A DNA stretch of 64,000 bases from positions 43,437,095-43,501,094 of the forward strand of contig NC_084464.1 in assembly GCF_027409185.1 (NCBI RefSeq), written 5' to 3'. The translations under genes and the position numbers were made by a program. Positions 48,401 to 59,398 of this stretch are shown piece by piece. Under the pieces are notes generated by a model. That model searched no databases. It saw only the letters and a program-made list of their open reading frames with translations, and was not told the DNA's origin. Position 1 is the first letter of the stretch, and each line of letters opens with the position of its first letter. Source of the stretch: Cynocephalus volans. Taxonomy: Eukaryota; Chordata; Mammalia; Dermoptera; Cynocephalidae.

Positions 48401-50155
48401 GAGTTCTTATTTGGACAGAAGATCCTACGAGATGCCAGGGTGGAGCAGGGAACCCAGGTTCTAGAATAACTGGTTCAAATTGCTGCCCAGCTGATGCAGG
48501 AAGTCAAACCCCAGGAACCAGGAGAGGAGGAAAAGAACAGCGGGGGGACCATGGAATCGCTCTCCTGCATGTCTGTTTACAGCAGGGTCTCCCTCTCCAG
48601 GTGGGGGCACCTGGCATCGATGTCTTGAGTGTTGCTACCCTGCTGTTCTCACCTGTGGGTGGGGCGGGCCCCTTTCCCCCTTTAACTGCAATGATCCATC
48701 CACATACACCAGGTACCTACACGTTAATTAACCCTGTATGACTGTGTAGTTTAACATTTCATATTTTGTAAGAAATGAGCAAATGGGAGGATGATATTTT
48801 TAATAAAAGTAATTCAGGTGATATGAGAGTCAGAATCCTGGTGCCTTATCTCTGCTCTTGAGAATCCTCATAAAGGATCAGGGAACTATGGAGCTCAGAT
48901 GTAACTGCTGGGCTGAGGTGAAAACAGCCTTCCCCTGACCCTGGACTCAGCAAGACCAGGACTGCTGACTCACCGGATCTGCAGCCTCCAGCTCCTACTG
49001 TCACCTGCACTTTCTCAGTCTCCCTGGCTGCCAATCCTCTGTTCCCACCACCATCCTTCCTCACCCCTAACCTCTTCTGATCAATCCAGCAGCCACTTGA
49101 CCCATATTGGCCTCTCTGCCAGGTTCCCTCGCAGGGCTTGTGGTTGGTCTGGGCTCACTGTCCCCAGGCCTGGCAGGAACAGGGAGAAGTGACACAAAAG
49201 ATCATCCACTCACAGTGGGATCCCCCACAAGGCAGATGGAGCAAAGCCATGTTCCCAGTGCCTTCCATACTCGAGAAAGTCCTGCACATCACAGCTCCAA
49301 GGCCCTGAGCATTAGGCTGTGCTGGCCCAGCACGGGTCCCCACGTTGGGCAGCAGGGACTGGGAAGGTTGTTCTGAGAAGGGAATGAAAGGGGCCTGGGC
49401 CTTCAGTCACACCCTGACCCTGCCTCAGTATCCAGAGCAGCCCCTGCAGTGCCAGTTCTGTGGGGGGACCTCACCCCTGCCCCCTCCTTACCCCACCTCA
49501 GTGTGAGGCCTGGGCAGCCCCTCATGCTGCACATGGCGTGTGGGTCTCTGCTCCTCTCCAGGAGGCAGCACCACTGCCACCCACTTCTGGAAGTTCCTGT
49601 CCCCTTAGCCCTGGGGTGTCCATGCTGTGTGTCCCAGGTCTGGCCCTCCCTGGATCATGACAAAGTCAGCATGATCTCCTCGGGGTAGAAGCCACAGGTC
49701 CCAAACTTCAAGATGACCTTCCCATTAGGGCCTGTGTGACATGTCACATGGGCTGAGGGTTGCTCTGAGGACTGTCAGAAGGTTGAGGCATTTTAAATCA
49801 TTGGCAATAGGATGCTTGTGGGCAGAAAACAAAACAAGAAAGCCAGACACTAGCCTTTTTTCTAGAGGTCTGGTTGGTAGCAGTTTTCAAAGTTAAAGGT
49901 AGGTTCAAGGATAAGCGATTTTCCACATCGCTGATCTCCACAGCTCTCCTACTTGTTGAGCTCCTGTGACTCTCTTTGGTTCTAGTTCTCACTGCAGCAT
50001 GCAGAGGGCACTTGCTCAGCCTCCTCTGCCGGCTGCTCCTGCTGTGCCTGTCACTACACCCCAGAGCCTCACCTAGGCTCCTGCTCTGCTCTCACCAACT
50101 TCTGCATCACTCCAGTTCCCTCCAGCCCAGGATTTACCACCATCTCTACATAGTG
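45461..50155. other. Low-repeat intergenic region, no gene recognised
   Basis: About 4.7 kb of moderately GC-rich sequence. It contains several medium open stretches (for example 45673-46074, 46528-46953, 47272-47679 and 48346-48741 on the plus strand), none with a domain I recognise. A short phrase at 50150-50182 repeats 22358-22390 almost exactly, next to the ERV-L remnant there. The region may hold decayed MHC class I or HCP5-like sequence, but I cannot support that. Confidence 0.5.
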
Positions 50156-50159
50156 GCTC

Positions 50160-50880
50160 CCAAATATGTATCTACATCTTTGTATGATTTAAAGAACTAC
50201 CACACCAACACAGATATTCTCATATGTTGCAGATGGCATTGCAAACCGGTAATGTTTTTCAAAGGGTAATCTGGCAATTTCTGTGCAAACTAAAAATACA
50301 TACACCCAGCAGTCCCATTTCAAGGAATGTATCCAAAAATGTACTTGCATAACTGCAAAATGACTGTTCAAAATTATATGTTGCAACATTGCTTGTAAGG
50401 AAAAGAAAAGAAAAGAAATAACTCAAATGTCTGTCATTAAAGAAATGGTTAAAGAGCATTACAGATCTATACAATGGAGCACCACAAAAATTTTAAAAAG
50501 ATAAAAGAGTGGAAGCTCCTCTTCTTCTCTCATGGGATGATCTCCATGATTCACTGTTAGGGGAGAAAAGCCAGGTGCAGGTGCAAGTGTGGGCTGCTGA
50601 AATGTGTGGGAAAAGGGGGAAAGTACACACATGCACATGTACATTTCCTTGTGGAAGCATGAAATGTCTCTGAAAGAATAAGCAAGAATACCAGTGATTC
50701 CAGTGATACCACTGATACCAGTGGCTGCCTGTCAGGGATGGGACAGGGGAGCAAGACTTTTGTGCCGAGTCAAACATGAAACAAAAGATAATTTCAAGAG
50801 ACAAAAGAAACAAAATGAAACACTCGAAATGAAAAACGTTTTTAAAGGCTTGGTAGAACTAATTCATATACATTAAGAAA
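50160..50880 (+). mobile_element. Old L1M-type LINE-1 3' end
   Basis: Recognisable late ORF2/3' UTR phrases of mammalian L1M/L1ME: AAAAATACATACACCCAGCA, a CAATGGAGCACCACAA remnant near 50472, a GGGAAAAGGGGGAAA stretch near 50610 and GTGGCTGCCTGTCAGGGATG near 50720. Heavily diverged. Confidence 0.8.
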
Positions 50881-51690
50881 AAACAAGCTGTCTAAATGTT
50901 CCCTAAATAGAATGTTTACTACCAGTTTAACTCAGTATATTCTTTTCCTTTGAAATCCATTATCTTTCCTTACATATCTGTCTTTCATTCATTAAAAGGT
51001 AAAATAGGGAATGATTAACAAACCCCATTTGGGGGGGGAGAAATTTTGACCAAATCTTGGGGTGAGTGGGCAAGCGCAGTCTCCAGGGGATTCTAGGTGG
51101 TCTGACCACACTCCTGCTGCAACTTGTGTGACCTCCAGATGCTCTCCAGTGTCCTTCTGGACTCAAGGATGTGTTATTTAGGGGGAAAAAAGAGAGAAAG
51201 AGAGAAGGAAACTTTGGTAGTTCTCCTCCAGGACACTCAATTGAAGCCATTTGTCAAATTGTCAGGGTCCTCATTATGAATCCACTCTCTTTTCCCTATA
51301 AGTTTGCTCACATTTGTCACACTATCCCACCCTATCTCTGGGTCAGAAAGTAACTCAGAGTTCCTCTGATGACATCATAGGCTCAAACACCTGAGGGGCA
51401 GTAGAGCCAGGCCTGGAGGTCCATGTCATGTGGGGAGGGAGGGCCCTGAGGACACAGGAGCCAGTCTGTGGAACAGTGGGAGCCCCAGGTACTGTGTGTA
51501 AGCCCTGCCCCTGATGACCCTCTGACCCCACACACAGACCCTCCCTGGTGACTGCTATTCCGAGGACCCCCAGGAAATCAATCACTGGAGCCTTGGGTGG
51601 TGTCTCTAGGATGGGCTGGGTGTGGTCTAGCTTGTCCTATACCTCTGCCTCACAGCCCTCTTCTGATATTAGGAACCAAACCAGATGGAC
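50881..51690. other. Unassigned sequence
   Basis: No gene. A G8 tract lies near 51032, and an A/G-rich run at about 51181-51207. Confidence 0.45.
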
Positions 51691-51835
51691 TAGGGTGGTG
51701 CTTCTCACAGTGTGGCCCTGGGACCAGCAGCACTGGCGTCACCTGGAACCAGCTGGAAATGCACTTGCAGGCCCCACCCAAGACCCCCTGATAAGAAACT
51801 CTGCACTTTAATAAGCCCCCAGCAGAATTTTGCTT
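51691..51835 (+). mobile_element. MER5-like hAT DNA transposon remnant
   Basis: Contains the familiar order GGTGCTTCTCA, GGACCAGCAGCACTGGCGTC, ACCTGG, AAATGCA, CAGGCCCCACCCAAGACC and AGAAACTCTG of MER5-type non-autonomous hAT elements. Confidence 0.75.
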
Positions 51836-53773
51836 TTCCAATCAGGTTTCTTTCTCTCTCAAGTCTCACTATTGAGCAGCTGTGATTTCTGAACAGTCAC
51901 ATGTGGGACACAGTCTCTTAGTAGGAAGTTCCTGGCTCTTCAAACAACTTAATCTGAGTACTGACCTGACCCAGGGAAAGAAACTCATATCCTGGATTTT
52001 GAATAACGCACTCTTGTCATGGGTGCCCACTGGTCTCCTACTTACACTTCAAAATGTGGTCACATTTTGTTTCTTTTATGAGGTTTTGTGACTGCTTGAT
52101 CAGCACTGATGGTCTGCACATATGGGCAGGAAGCAAGTGTGCATGTGGCACTTATTTTCTGTACTATGATGTCCTTATGATCCATGTCTGAGAAAGACTG
52201 GGTCGACCTCCTGGGTGAGAAGAGTCTGGTTCCTCTTACCTCGGCCCCAACTCCTCCTAAAGACAATGCCTGGTGCACAGTAGGTGTTTAACAAATGTTT
52301 ACCAAATGAAGGATTGTCTGCCATGGCCTAGCAGAGAGGGAAGTGGAAAGGAAAATACAAGCCAGGAGTGGCCAGGAGAAGATTTTCCAAATCCCTTTGC
52401 TGGGCCACACACAAAGCCACTGAAGTGCTTTTGGGACCTTCCCATCTGTCCTGGTTCTCCTCTCACCAGGCACTTCTCTGCGCTCCCCAGGGCCACCTAG
52501 TAAAACACCACCTTTCAGGACTCCTTCCAGATCAGCCAAGTCCACACCCAAAATGACTTCCTGCCTTGGCTCCAAATGCTCAGTGACTAATTTCAGTGGA
52601 GTCAGAAAATTATCCAATTGGGATGTCAGTAGGTGTGACAACGGCTAGACTTCAGGTTAGGGAAGTGTTGTTTGCATTTCTAAAGAGAAGCCTGCTCACA
52701 GGGAATATAGAGTCTTGGTATGTGCAGGGGTGGGGTCTTCAGGAGAGAAACTAAAAATAGCTCCAGGAATGCCAGGACCCACACTCAGTGGCTGACCCCC
52801 CCCCCCCAACCATCCATCTGCCAGCCACAGCTGAAGACAGGAGCTGGACTCTTACCTGGGCCCCCTTCTGCACCCCAGGATGTGGTCCTTCTGCCAGCAT
52901 GAATGTCCCTGGGCTCTGACATTGGCACTGCTCTTCCCACTGTTGTGGATCCTCTGCTGGTATGACTCATGCCCAGCTGGGCATTACAGGTGACCAAGTG
53001 CCCTTTAAGTCTCAAGAGCAACATTTTTGGAGAATCCAGGCCAGGCATTCAGAATCTCAGGGACTCAGATCTCAGGCAGTGAAAAATGCATCTATCCCAC
53101 TCTCTCAGGTGTTGGATGTCACGTGTATGTATCACAACTAGTAATCTATAAATTGATGGCATTCTCAGTGTTAACTTACTGCTCAGCCAATGTCAATAAG
53201 GAAGAGTTAATTTCTTCCCTCAAGGAACCATCAAGAGAGATATCTGCCCTGTGGAGTCCAGAGGAGATATTTTGTCTCAAGGGGAGTTGAGAAAGGAGAC
53301 GTACACTTTTTTTTAATTAAAATTTATTTCATATATTTTCAAACTTCACAATAGGTATTTTATGCTGTTAGAAAGTAAAATCTACTCAATCACAGAAATA
53401 TAAAAAATGTACAAAAGCAGAAATATGGAAGGCCACCCATTGTCTCCACTGGGGGATCCTGGTTTACCTTTGACAGGCAGATCTTCAAGGACCTCAGAGT
53501 GAATGGCCCTGGGGCTGTGCTTTGCAACTGTCCTGAGTCCCCAGTTGTTTCCTGTGTGAGTGTGTCTATGCAGGACTACATGGCTGTGGCCATACACTAT
53601 GCATTATTTGGAATCTTTCTTTTGAAATCTGTATTATTATCAATAAGCAACTTTATATATCACAAACTCTTTTTAAACACTGCTCTTATCATCTGTATAC
53701 TATTTTGAAAACAAGGACATAACCAGTCTTCTTTTGTATTTTTTCATCATTGTAAATAATGTATGATTAATAT
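51836..53773. other. Unassigned sequence with a MIR/L2-like tail
   Basis: At 52261-52312 the phrase GGTGCACAGTAGGTGTTTAA and following AAATG units resemble a MIR/L2 3' tail. A C-run (about 52797-52807) and an AT-rich stretch (53308-53410) are present. No gene recognised. Confidence 0.5.
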
Positions 53774-54202
53774 CCATAGCGGATTGAATTATGTACCCTC
53801 AAAACTCACTGAAGCTTGAATTGTGTCCCCTAAATTTTGTGTATTAGAAAGTTGTTCCCCACTGTGACTGTTAAGAGGGTGGGAAGTCCTATTATGGTAA
53901 TTTAAAGGTGGAGTCTTGAAGAGGTGATTGGATTGTAGGACCCTGCAGTAGTGAATGGATTAAATATGGGGGTCAGGGGTATCGTTCTGAGGGCTTTAAA
54001 AGAAGAGAGAAGAGTCTGGCTCTCTCTCTTGCTCTCTCTGTTTATATCATCTTGCAGTGTGAGACCCCTGGGTCACTGTTGCCACCACCAGATGGACTTT
54101 GGACTTCCCATCCTCAGAAAGTATAAGCAAGTAAATTTCATTTTCTTATAAATCACCCAGTTCCAGGTATTTTGTTATAAGCAATAGACACAGACTAATA
54201 CA
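53774..54202 (+). mobile_element. MaLR-like LTR (5' LTR of a MaLR element)
   Basis: Same family as the reversed copy at 34877-35305. It ends in ...CACAGACTAATACA at 54202 and is followed by MaLR internal sequence. Confidence 0.87.
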
Positions 54203-54764
54203 AAAACATGGTACCGAGAGTAAGGTGTTGCTTATAACAAATACTTGAAAATGTGGAAGCAACTTTGGAACTGGGGGTTAAAGGAGTTTGGAGGACTTAA
54301 ACAAAAAAACAAGGGAAAGTTTGGAATATCTTAGAGACTGGTTATGTGATGGCGAGCAGAACGCTGATAAAAATATGGACAGTAAAGGCCATTCTGAGAA
54401 AGTCTCAGATGTAAATGAGAAGGGACTTATTGGAAACTGGGACAAAGCTCACCCTTGCTAAGAACTGGCAAGGAACTTGGCTGCATTGTGTCCATGCCCT
54501 AGGATTTTGTGGAAGTTGGAACTTCGGAGTTGTGAAGCAGAGTATTTGGCGGAAGAAATTTCTAAGCAGCAAAACATTCAGGAAGCTGCATGGCTACTTG
54601 TAACAGCCTACTCCGAGTTATGGCGGCAAAGGCATGACATAAAGCCAGAATTTAAGAGGAAAGAAGAGTGTAAATATTTGGAAAATTTGCAGCCTGTTCA
54701 TGTGGTAGAGAAGCGGAGAGCATTTTCAGAAGAAAAATTCAGTGTTACTAAGATTAGTAGAAAA
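54203..54764 (+). mobile_element. MaLR internal sequence
   Basis: Starts ATGGTACCGAGAGTAAGG and continues with MST/THE1-type internal landmarks (ATACTTGAAAATGTGGAAGC, GAAATTTCTAAGCAGCAAA, GGAAAATTTGCAGCCTG). It stops at 54764, where the ERV C 5' LTR begins, so ERV C probably inserted into it. Confidence 0.85.
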
Positions 54765-55667
54765 TGCTGTGGGAAATTAGGAAAGGTCGGGAGTGGGATG
54801 AGGAAACCTGGTTTATTTGCAATGGGATAGCCAGTATGGCTGTTTCCATAAGGACTAGGCATGCACAGCCACAAGAAATAGACATAGGAAGCTCCGCCCC
54901 CTTGTAGGGCACCATTCGGTTGGACCAATGAGCTTCCACCATCTAAGGTGCCAATCAACAGAGACTACCAGGGCTCAACCAATGACCAAACAACACGAAC
55001 ACAGCTGTAAAGTAAGGTAAATCATAACCAAAGCCAAAATGTTTCATTATTTTAGATATTATTTTAGTTATACTAAGTTTCCATTTATATGGTCAGAGCT
55101 AGGGCTCAGACCCTCCAAACCCATTTTACAGACTGGGTCCCCAGACCCCTCACATGCAGATCCATGCTAGGTAATTGGGAAAGATTCCAGGAGCTGTTGG
55201 CAGATGACATGAGCTCAGTCCTCAGCTTCCTCAGCGGCAGCAGCTTACAGGTCCGGTAGCGGCAGTGGCCTTGCAGAGGGTTCCGGGGGCACTAGCAGCA
55301 GCAGCCTCCAGCAGTAGTAGTGGCCTCCCCATGCCCCCCCCATGGGGGGCATCCCGGGGATGGGGGGCACCATGGATCAGAGCCACTCATCCTTATACTT
55401 AAGTCCATAACCCAGGACACCTGGGTGCACATGCGCAATTATACTAGACGATAACCAAGGAACCCCTGAGCACACTGTCACTTGAGCCTGTGCCACCCTT
55501 TCTGGAGTCTACTCTCTCTTTACTAAATAAAACTGTCCTTTTCTTTTCACCTCTGGCGTGTCTCATCCAGTTCTTTGAGACTCCAAGAACCTGGATATAG
55601 TTGGTGAAATCTGCAATTTCTCACATCTTGGTTCCCTGCCCGGGAAACCTGCAATTTTCCCACAACA
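54765..55667 (+). mobile_element. 5' LTR of ERV C, with an inserted LTR-like element
   Basis: Ends match as inverted repeats (TGCTGTGGGAAATT at 54765; AATTTTCCCACAACA ending 55667). The polyadenylation signal AATAAA lies at 55526-55531. Omitting the insert at about 55010-55490 leaves about 420 bases, the same size as the ERV A LTR. Confidence 0.82.
55010..55490 (-). mobile_element. LTR-like element, copy 1 of 3 (inside ERV C LTR)
   Basis: On the minus strand it reads ...GGACTTAAGTATAAGGATGAGTGGC (TATA-like), a GCT/CTG-rich middle, TTACCTAGCATGG and GGGTCTGAGCCCTAGC, then an AT-rich tail. It matches 57394-57960 in inverted orientation and 56815-57180 in the same orientation. Confidence 0.75.
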
Positions 55668-55670
55668 TCT

Positions 55671-55688
55671 TGGTGCATTGGCCAAGAA
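55671..55688 (+). promoter_or_regulatory. Primer-binding site of ERV C, tRNA-Gly type
   Basis: TGGTGCATTGGCCAAGAA, three bases after the LTR end, matches the complement of the tRNA-Gly(GCC) 3' end at 16 of 18 positions by my comparison. Confidence 0.85.
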
Positions 55689-56099
55689 ACCAAAAGGTAA
55701 CTGCCTTTCTTTAGTACTGCTTTCATTTTTGCCATTTTCTTTCTGCCGCCGCCTCCTCCTCCTCCTCCCATGCCTCCGACTGCTCTCTGAGCTGCAGCTG
55801 GCCGGGATCTCACCCAGCCCACTCAGCTTGGCTTGGCTCAGCTTGGCTGGGCTCACTGCAGGCAGGTGAAAACAGGCGGGTCCGCTCTTTTGCCAGCCGG
55901 CGTCCTCCTCCAGCTACCTCCTCTTCTGCTGCTTCAACATGAAGTCAGTATTGAGGTAAGACACCCGTGCCCTGCAGGCTGTGGAGGCTTATTTTTCACA
56001 ATGACATGTCTCCTAAGGAAATATTACCCTTCTAAACCATGTTAAATGTTTCCTCCCCGGTTATTGTGATTACTGCTGACTGCCCTGATGTTTGTGATC
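55689..56099 (+). other. ERV C leader, GC-rich first part
   Basis: CT-rich and CCT-repeat-containing leader (55740-55775), followed by GC-rich sequence. It is the usual position of packaging signals. No gene. Confidence 0.5.
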
Positions 56100-56480
56100 T
56101 GCTTCGTACTCTACTAGCTGAGGTTTTGTTTTTGAGAAAACAGCAGAGTCATATGTCACAAGTGAAGCGCCCCCAACAATTTCTCTGTCGCGGTGGAGTA
56201 TTGCCCATCAGTTGTTAATGAGGCGCGGCTGGGGATCATTAGACCAAGGAGTGTCTAGTGTGCAATTGGGCAGTTCCTCCTGCTTCCAAATGGTGCCTCG
56301 AAGAAGGGTCAGCTCAGACTTCATAACTCTGGGTCTGAGAAGAAAGCCATTTACTTTTCTGAGAAGTGGCAGCAGTATGCCTCCACCCTTGCTTGACCGG
56401 TCGTAGGTCAGACTCTGATGATTAACCAGCTTATCGATATGGAATGGAAATTTGGAATGACATCTGGGAGCAGAAAATTA
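56100..56480 (+). pseudogene. COMMD7: COMMD7-like pseudogene fragment
   Basis: COMMD7 is a COMM-domain protein of the Commander complex, involved in endosomal recycling and NF-kB control. The segment reads in pieces as FLLLPNGASKKG (56272 onward), SDFITLGL, EKAIYFSEKWQQYA and GQTLMINQLIDMEWKFGMTSG (to about 56470), very close to the human protein as I remember it. There are one or two frameshifts and a TGA after S-T-L-A. Similarity stops after 56480. No introns are visible within the piece, but it is too short to prove it is processed. It lies within the ERV C leader, so it either inserted there or was captured. Confidence 0.7.
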
Positions 56481-56814
56481 GAGCCTTTTAATTTAGCTGC
56501 AGTTTTGTTCTCCTGTACTTTGAATTTAAGTGCTATCTTTAACCCCCATATTCATCAGAATGGCAGTAAATGACATGTTTTCCCCAGGTCGTATAGTCCT
56601 GAAGTTGTACCATGTGTATTTCATGTTCTTATGAAGATAAGAAGGGCTTTCACACTTAGCCCTTCCTTTGGGATTTATTTGAGGTTATTCTGAACTATCA
56701 TGGGGAAGAGACTGATTTCCCTTTTATCTCGTTTTTGGTTTGTGCATTTCCTTGGTAAGGGGAGGGTTGATTAATATGAATTGGTGATTCTCTGACTCTG
56801 TGTATTGCTAGGGC
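56481..56814. other. Unassigned sequence in ERV C leader
   Basis: AT-rich; may include more of the inserted gene fragment. Nothing recognised. Confidence 0.4.
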
Positions 56815-57180
56815 TGATAGACCCTATGAACCCATTGTACAAACAGGGTTGCAAACTCCTCACCAGTGTGTACATGAGCTAGGTAATAGGAAAAGATCCT
56901 GGGAGCTGTGGGTAAAAAATTAATAGGCTTTATTCAGATGTAATCTCAGGTAGCTAGCAGCAGCCGCCCTAATGGCCTCCCGGGTCATCCCGAAGGCACT
57001 GTGGATCAGAGCCGCTAGTCCTTTATACTGAAGTCCGATAACCCAAGACACCTGAGTGCACATACACAATTACATTAGACAATAACCAAGAAAGACCTGG
57101 GCACTTGTGCATATTTATATCAAATGCTCGGCAAGACTCCAAACCCCTTGAGGGACCCTGACCATTTACTTTTCATTTTT
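56815..57180 (-). mobile_element. LTR-like element, copy 2 of 3
   Basis: On the minus strand: TGGTCAGGGTCCCTC start, TATAAAGGAC TATA-like box, GAATAAAGCC polyadenylation signal, end near GGGTCTATCAGCCCTAGC. It lacks the GCT-rich expansion and AT-rich tail of copies 1 and 3. The layout (TATA box, then AATAAA, then end) is that of an LTR. Confidence 0.75.
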
Positions 57181-57393
57181 CCTGCACTCTTTTCTGTAGC
57201 TATATTCAGAAAATGAGAAAGACTAGAAAAGAAAAAGCTTGAGAAATCATCAAAATGGTATCAACACAGTCTGACTTCTCAGTTGCTTAGTAATAGACGA
57301 TACATTAATGGAGGTGGCACCAATTACACATAAATACGCCACTTATCAAATCACATACCTGAATGGAATATCATATAAAGTAAAACTAGTGTC

Positions 57394-57960
57394 TGTTGGG
57401 AAAATATAGGAAAATGGTCAGGGCCCCTCAGATGTTCCGAATCTTGCTGAGCATTTGATGTAAATATGCACGTGTGCCCAGGTGTTCCTTGGTTCTTGTC
57501 TAATGTAATTGCGCATGTGCACCCAGGTGTCCTGGGTTATGGACTTAAGTATAAAGGATGAGTGGCTCTGATCCACAGGGCCCCCCACCCCTGTGATGCC
57601 CCCATGGGGGCTATGGGGAGGTCGCTACTGCTGCTGGAGGCTGTTACTGCAAGCTGTTGCTGCCAGTGCTCCTGGGACCCTCTGAGGGGCCGCTGCCACC
57701 ACCACCGCTGGACCTGTAAGCTGCTGGACCTGAAAGCATCTGCTGCTGCGGACTGAGCTCATGTTGTCTACCAATGGCTCCCAGCATCTTTCCCAATTAC
57801 CTAGCGTGGACCTGCATGTGAGGGGCCTGGTGACCCAGCCTGGCATGTGAAGGGTTTGTGACCCAGTCTGTACAATGTGTTTGAAGGGTCTGAGCCCTAG
57901 CGCTGACAATATAGATGGCAACTTAGTATAACTAAAATAATGAAATATTTTGACTTTAGT
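57394..57960 (+). mobile_element. LTR-like element, copy 3 of 3
   Basis: Begins TGTTGGGAAAATATAGG, with TATAAAGGATGAGTGGC, a GCT/GCC-rich middle (57615-57750), TTACCTAGCGTGG, GGGTCTGAGCCCTAGC and an AT-rich tail. It forms an inverted pair with copy 1, about 1.9 kb apart. Confidence 0.78.
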
Positions 57961-59398
57961 TATGAATGTCTAACCAGAAAATTAGCATAGCTATTGCACT
58001 AACCCGACAGCTGGTATAGTCGCCTAGCTTTACATTGTCCAACCAGGGAAAAAGGTAATTAGTAAATTGTAACAATTGTGTTAAATGACTTATGAGAGCC
58101 AATGATTTATTACCATCTGTCATCTTTAAAGTCACAGTTGCATGAAATGGAAATAATAAGCTAAGTATTTTTTAACATTCCATGCTCGAAGCCCATCAGC
58201 ATGGCTTGAGCATGTGTAGTTTCTCATCACAGTCATAGGAAAAGTCTAACAATGTCATCCTTTATTTCCAAAACGTTATGATGTGTTTGTAAAGTGAATT
58301 CTGCTATTTTGTAGGGGGCTTCCTTGACATTTTGGGATATCATGAATAAAGGGATGCAGAGTGTTTAGTGGTATAAGCTGATGGTGAAGGCACAGCCTTT
58401 CTTGTTCTGAAAGTATGAGGTTAAATATGCTGCCAAGGGCTGCCCCCTGACAACTCCATGGTCTTGAAGGCAGGGAAGCAGCAGACCAGGGAAATATCAG
58501 AGTAAAGATTGCAGAGAGAGTTTCAGGCCAACAGTAAAGCTTAAAAGCTGCTCCTATAAGTCACTTAGGAACAAAAGAGGCAATCAGATCCCGGTGTTCT
58601 CTGCAGTTGTGTTTAAACAAGTCAAGTCAAAATACAGGTTGGATCTTAACTAGGGTAAAATCCATTAGTGATAATTAAGAAAGGGTGTAACCTTACTAGC
58701 TGGAGTGTGTTAGAACCGGCATGGAGTGTTTCAGCTGATCCCTGTTCCCCCGCGGCTTCCCCTTCCCTGGGTGATTGCTCCTGGGAGTGCCACCCCCCCC
58801 CATAGGCAGGGACACTCCATTTGGCTTTGCTCATGTCTTGGAAGCCCAGATGCAAAAGGTTTATGAAAAACAGCAGGACTGTACACAATTACCCTGTAAA
58901 TTCCTTGTTAAGGGAACCTCCACCACCTATCTCCCAGGATATTACATTTGTTTGGTAGACTTTTATATCAACTCATCCGACAGTCTGGGCTGTGATACTT
59001 GTGGAATAGCATTGTTATTACTGGGATATTAATTGCATTCCCTTCACCCTACTTGGAGGGACAGATCTTGCTTCCCACCTTCACTTCAGGGCCAGGCATA
59101 AGTTAACCTACTCTTATGTTGGTTTGGACTAATTCACTGTAAGGAGCCAATGTCAGACTTAGGGAAAGACAAAGGAAAAGGCTCCAGAGCCAATCATAGG
59201 GCCAGAGACATCCAGCATCACAGAGGACTCTTCTTCGGGGATGCTCAAGAATAGTATAAGTATACTAAAGAGTCCAGGTGGGGATGCCCATGGATCCTCC
59301 TCAAGGGTAAAATACCCTACTTCAGAGGATGCTCTGGAGAGGATTTCACCCAGGGTTCATCCCCTTAGACCTTCCCTGTTTCTTCCTTGCTGGGGATC
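57961..59398 (+). other. Distal ERV C leader
   Basis: About 1.4 kb before the gag ATG. A plus-strand open stretch at 58775-59032 has no recognised match. A C8 tract lies near 58792. Some of this may be inserted non-viral DNA. Confidence 0.5.

Noticed and set aside
58775-59032. 85-codon plus-strand open frame in the ERV C leader
   Set aside because: Contains plausible-looking peptide but I recognise no family, and it lies in non-coding leader sequence; left as unassigned.
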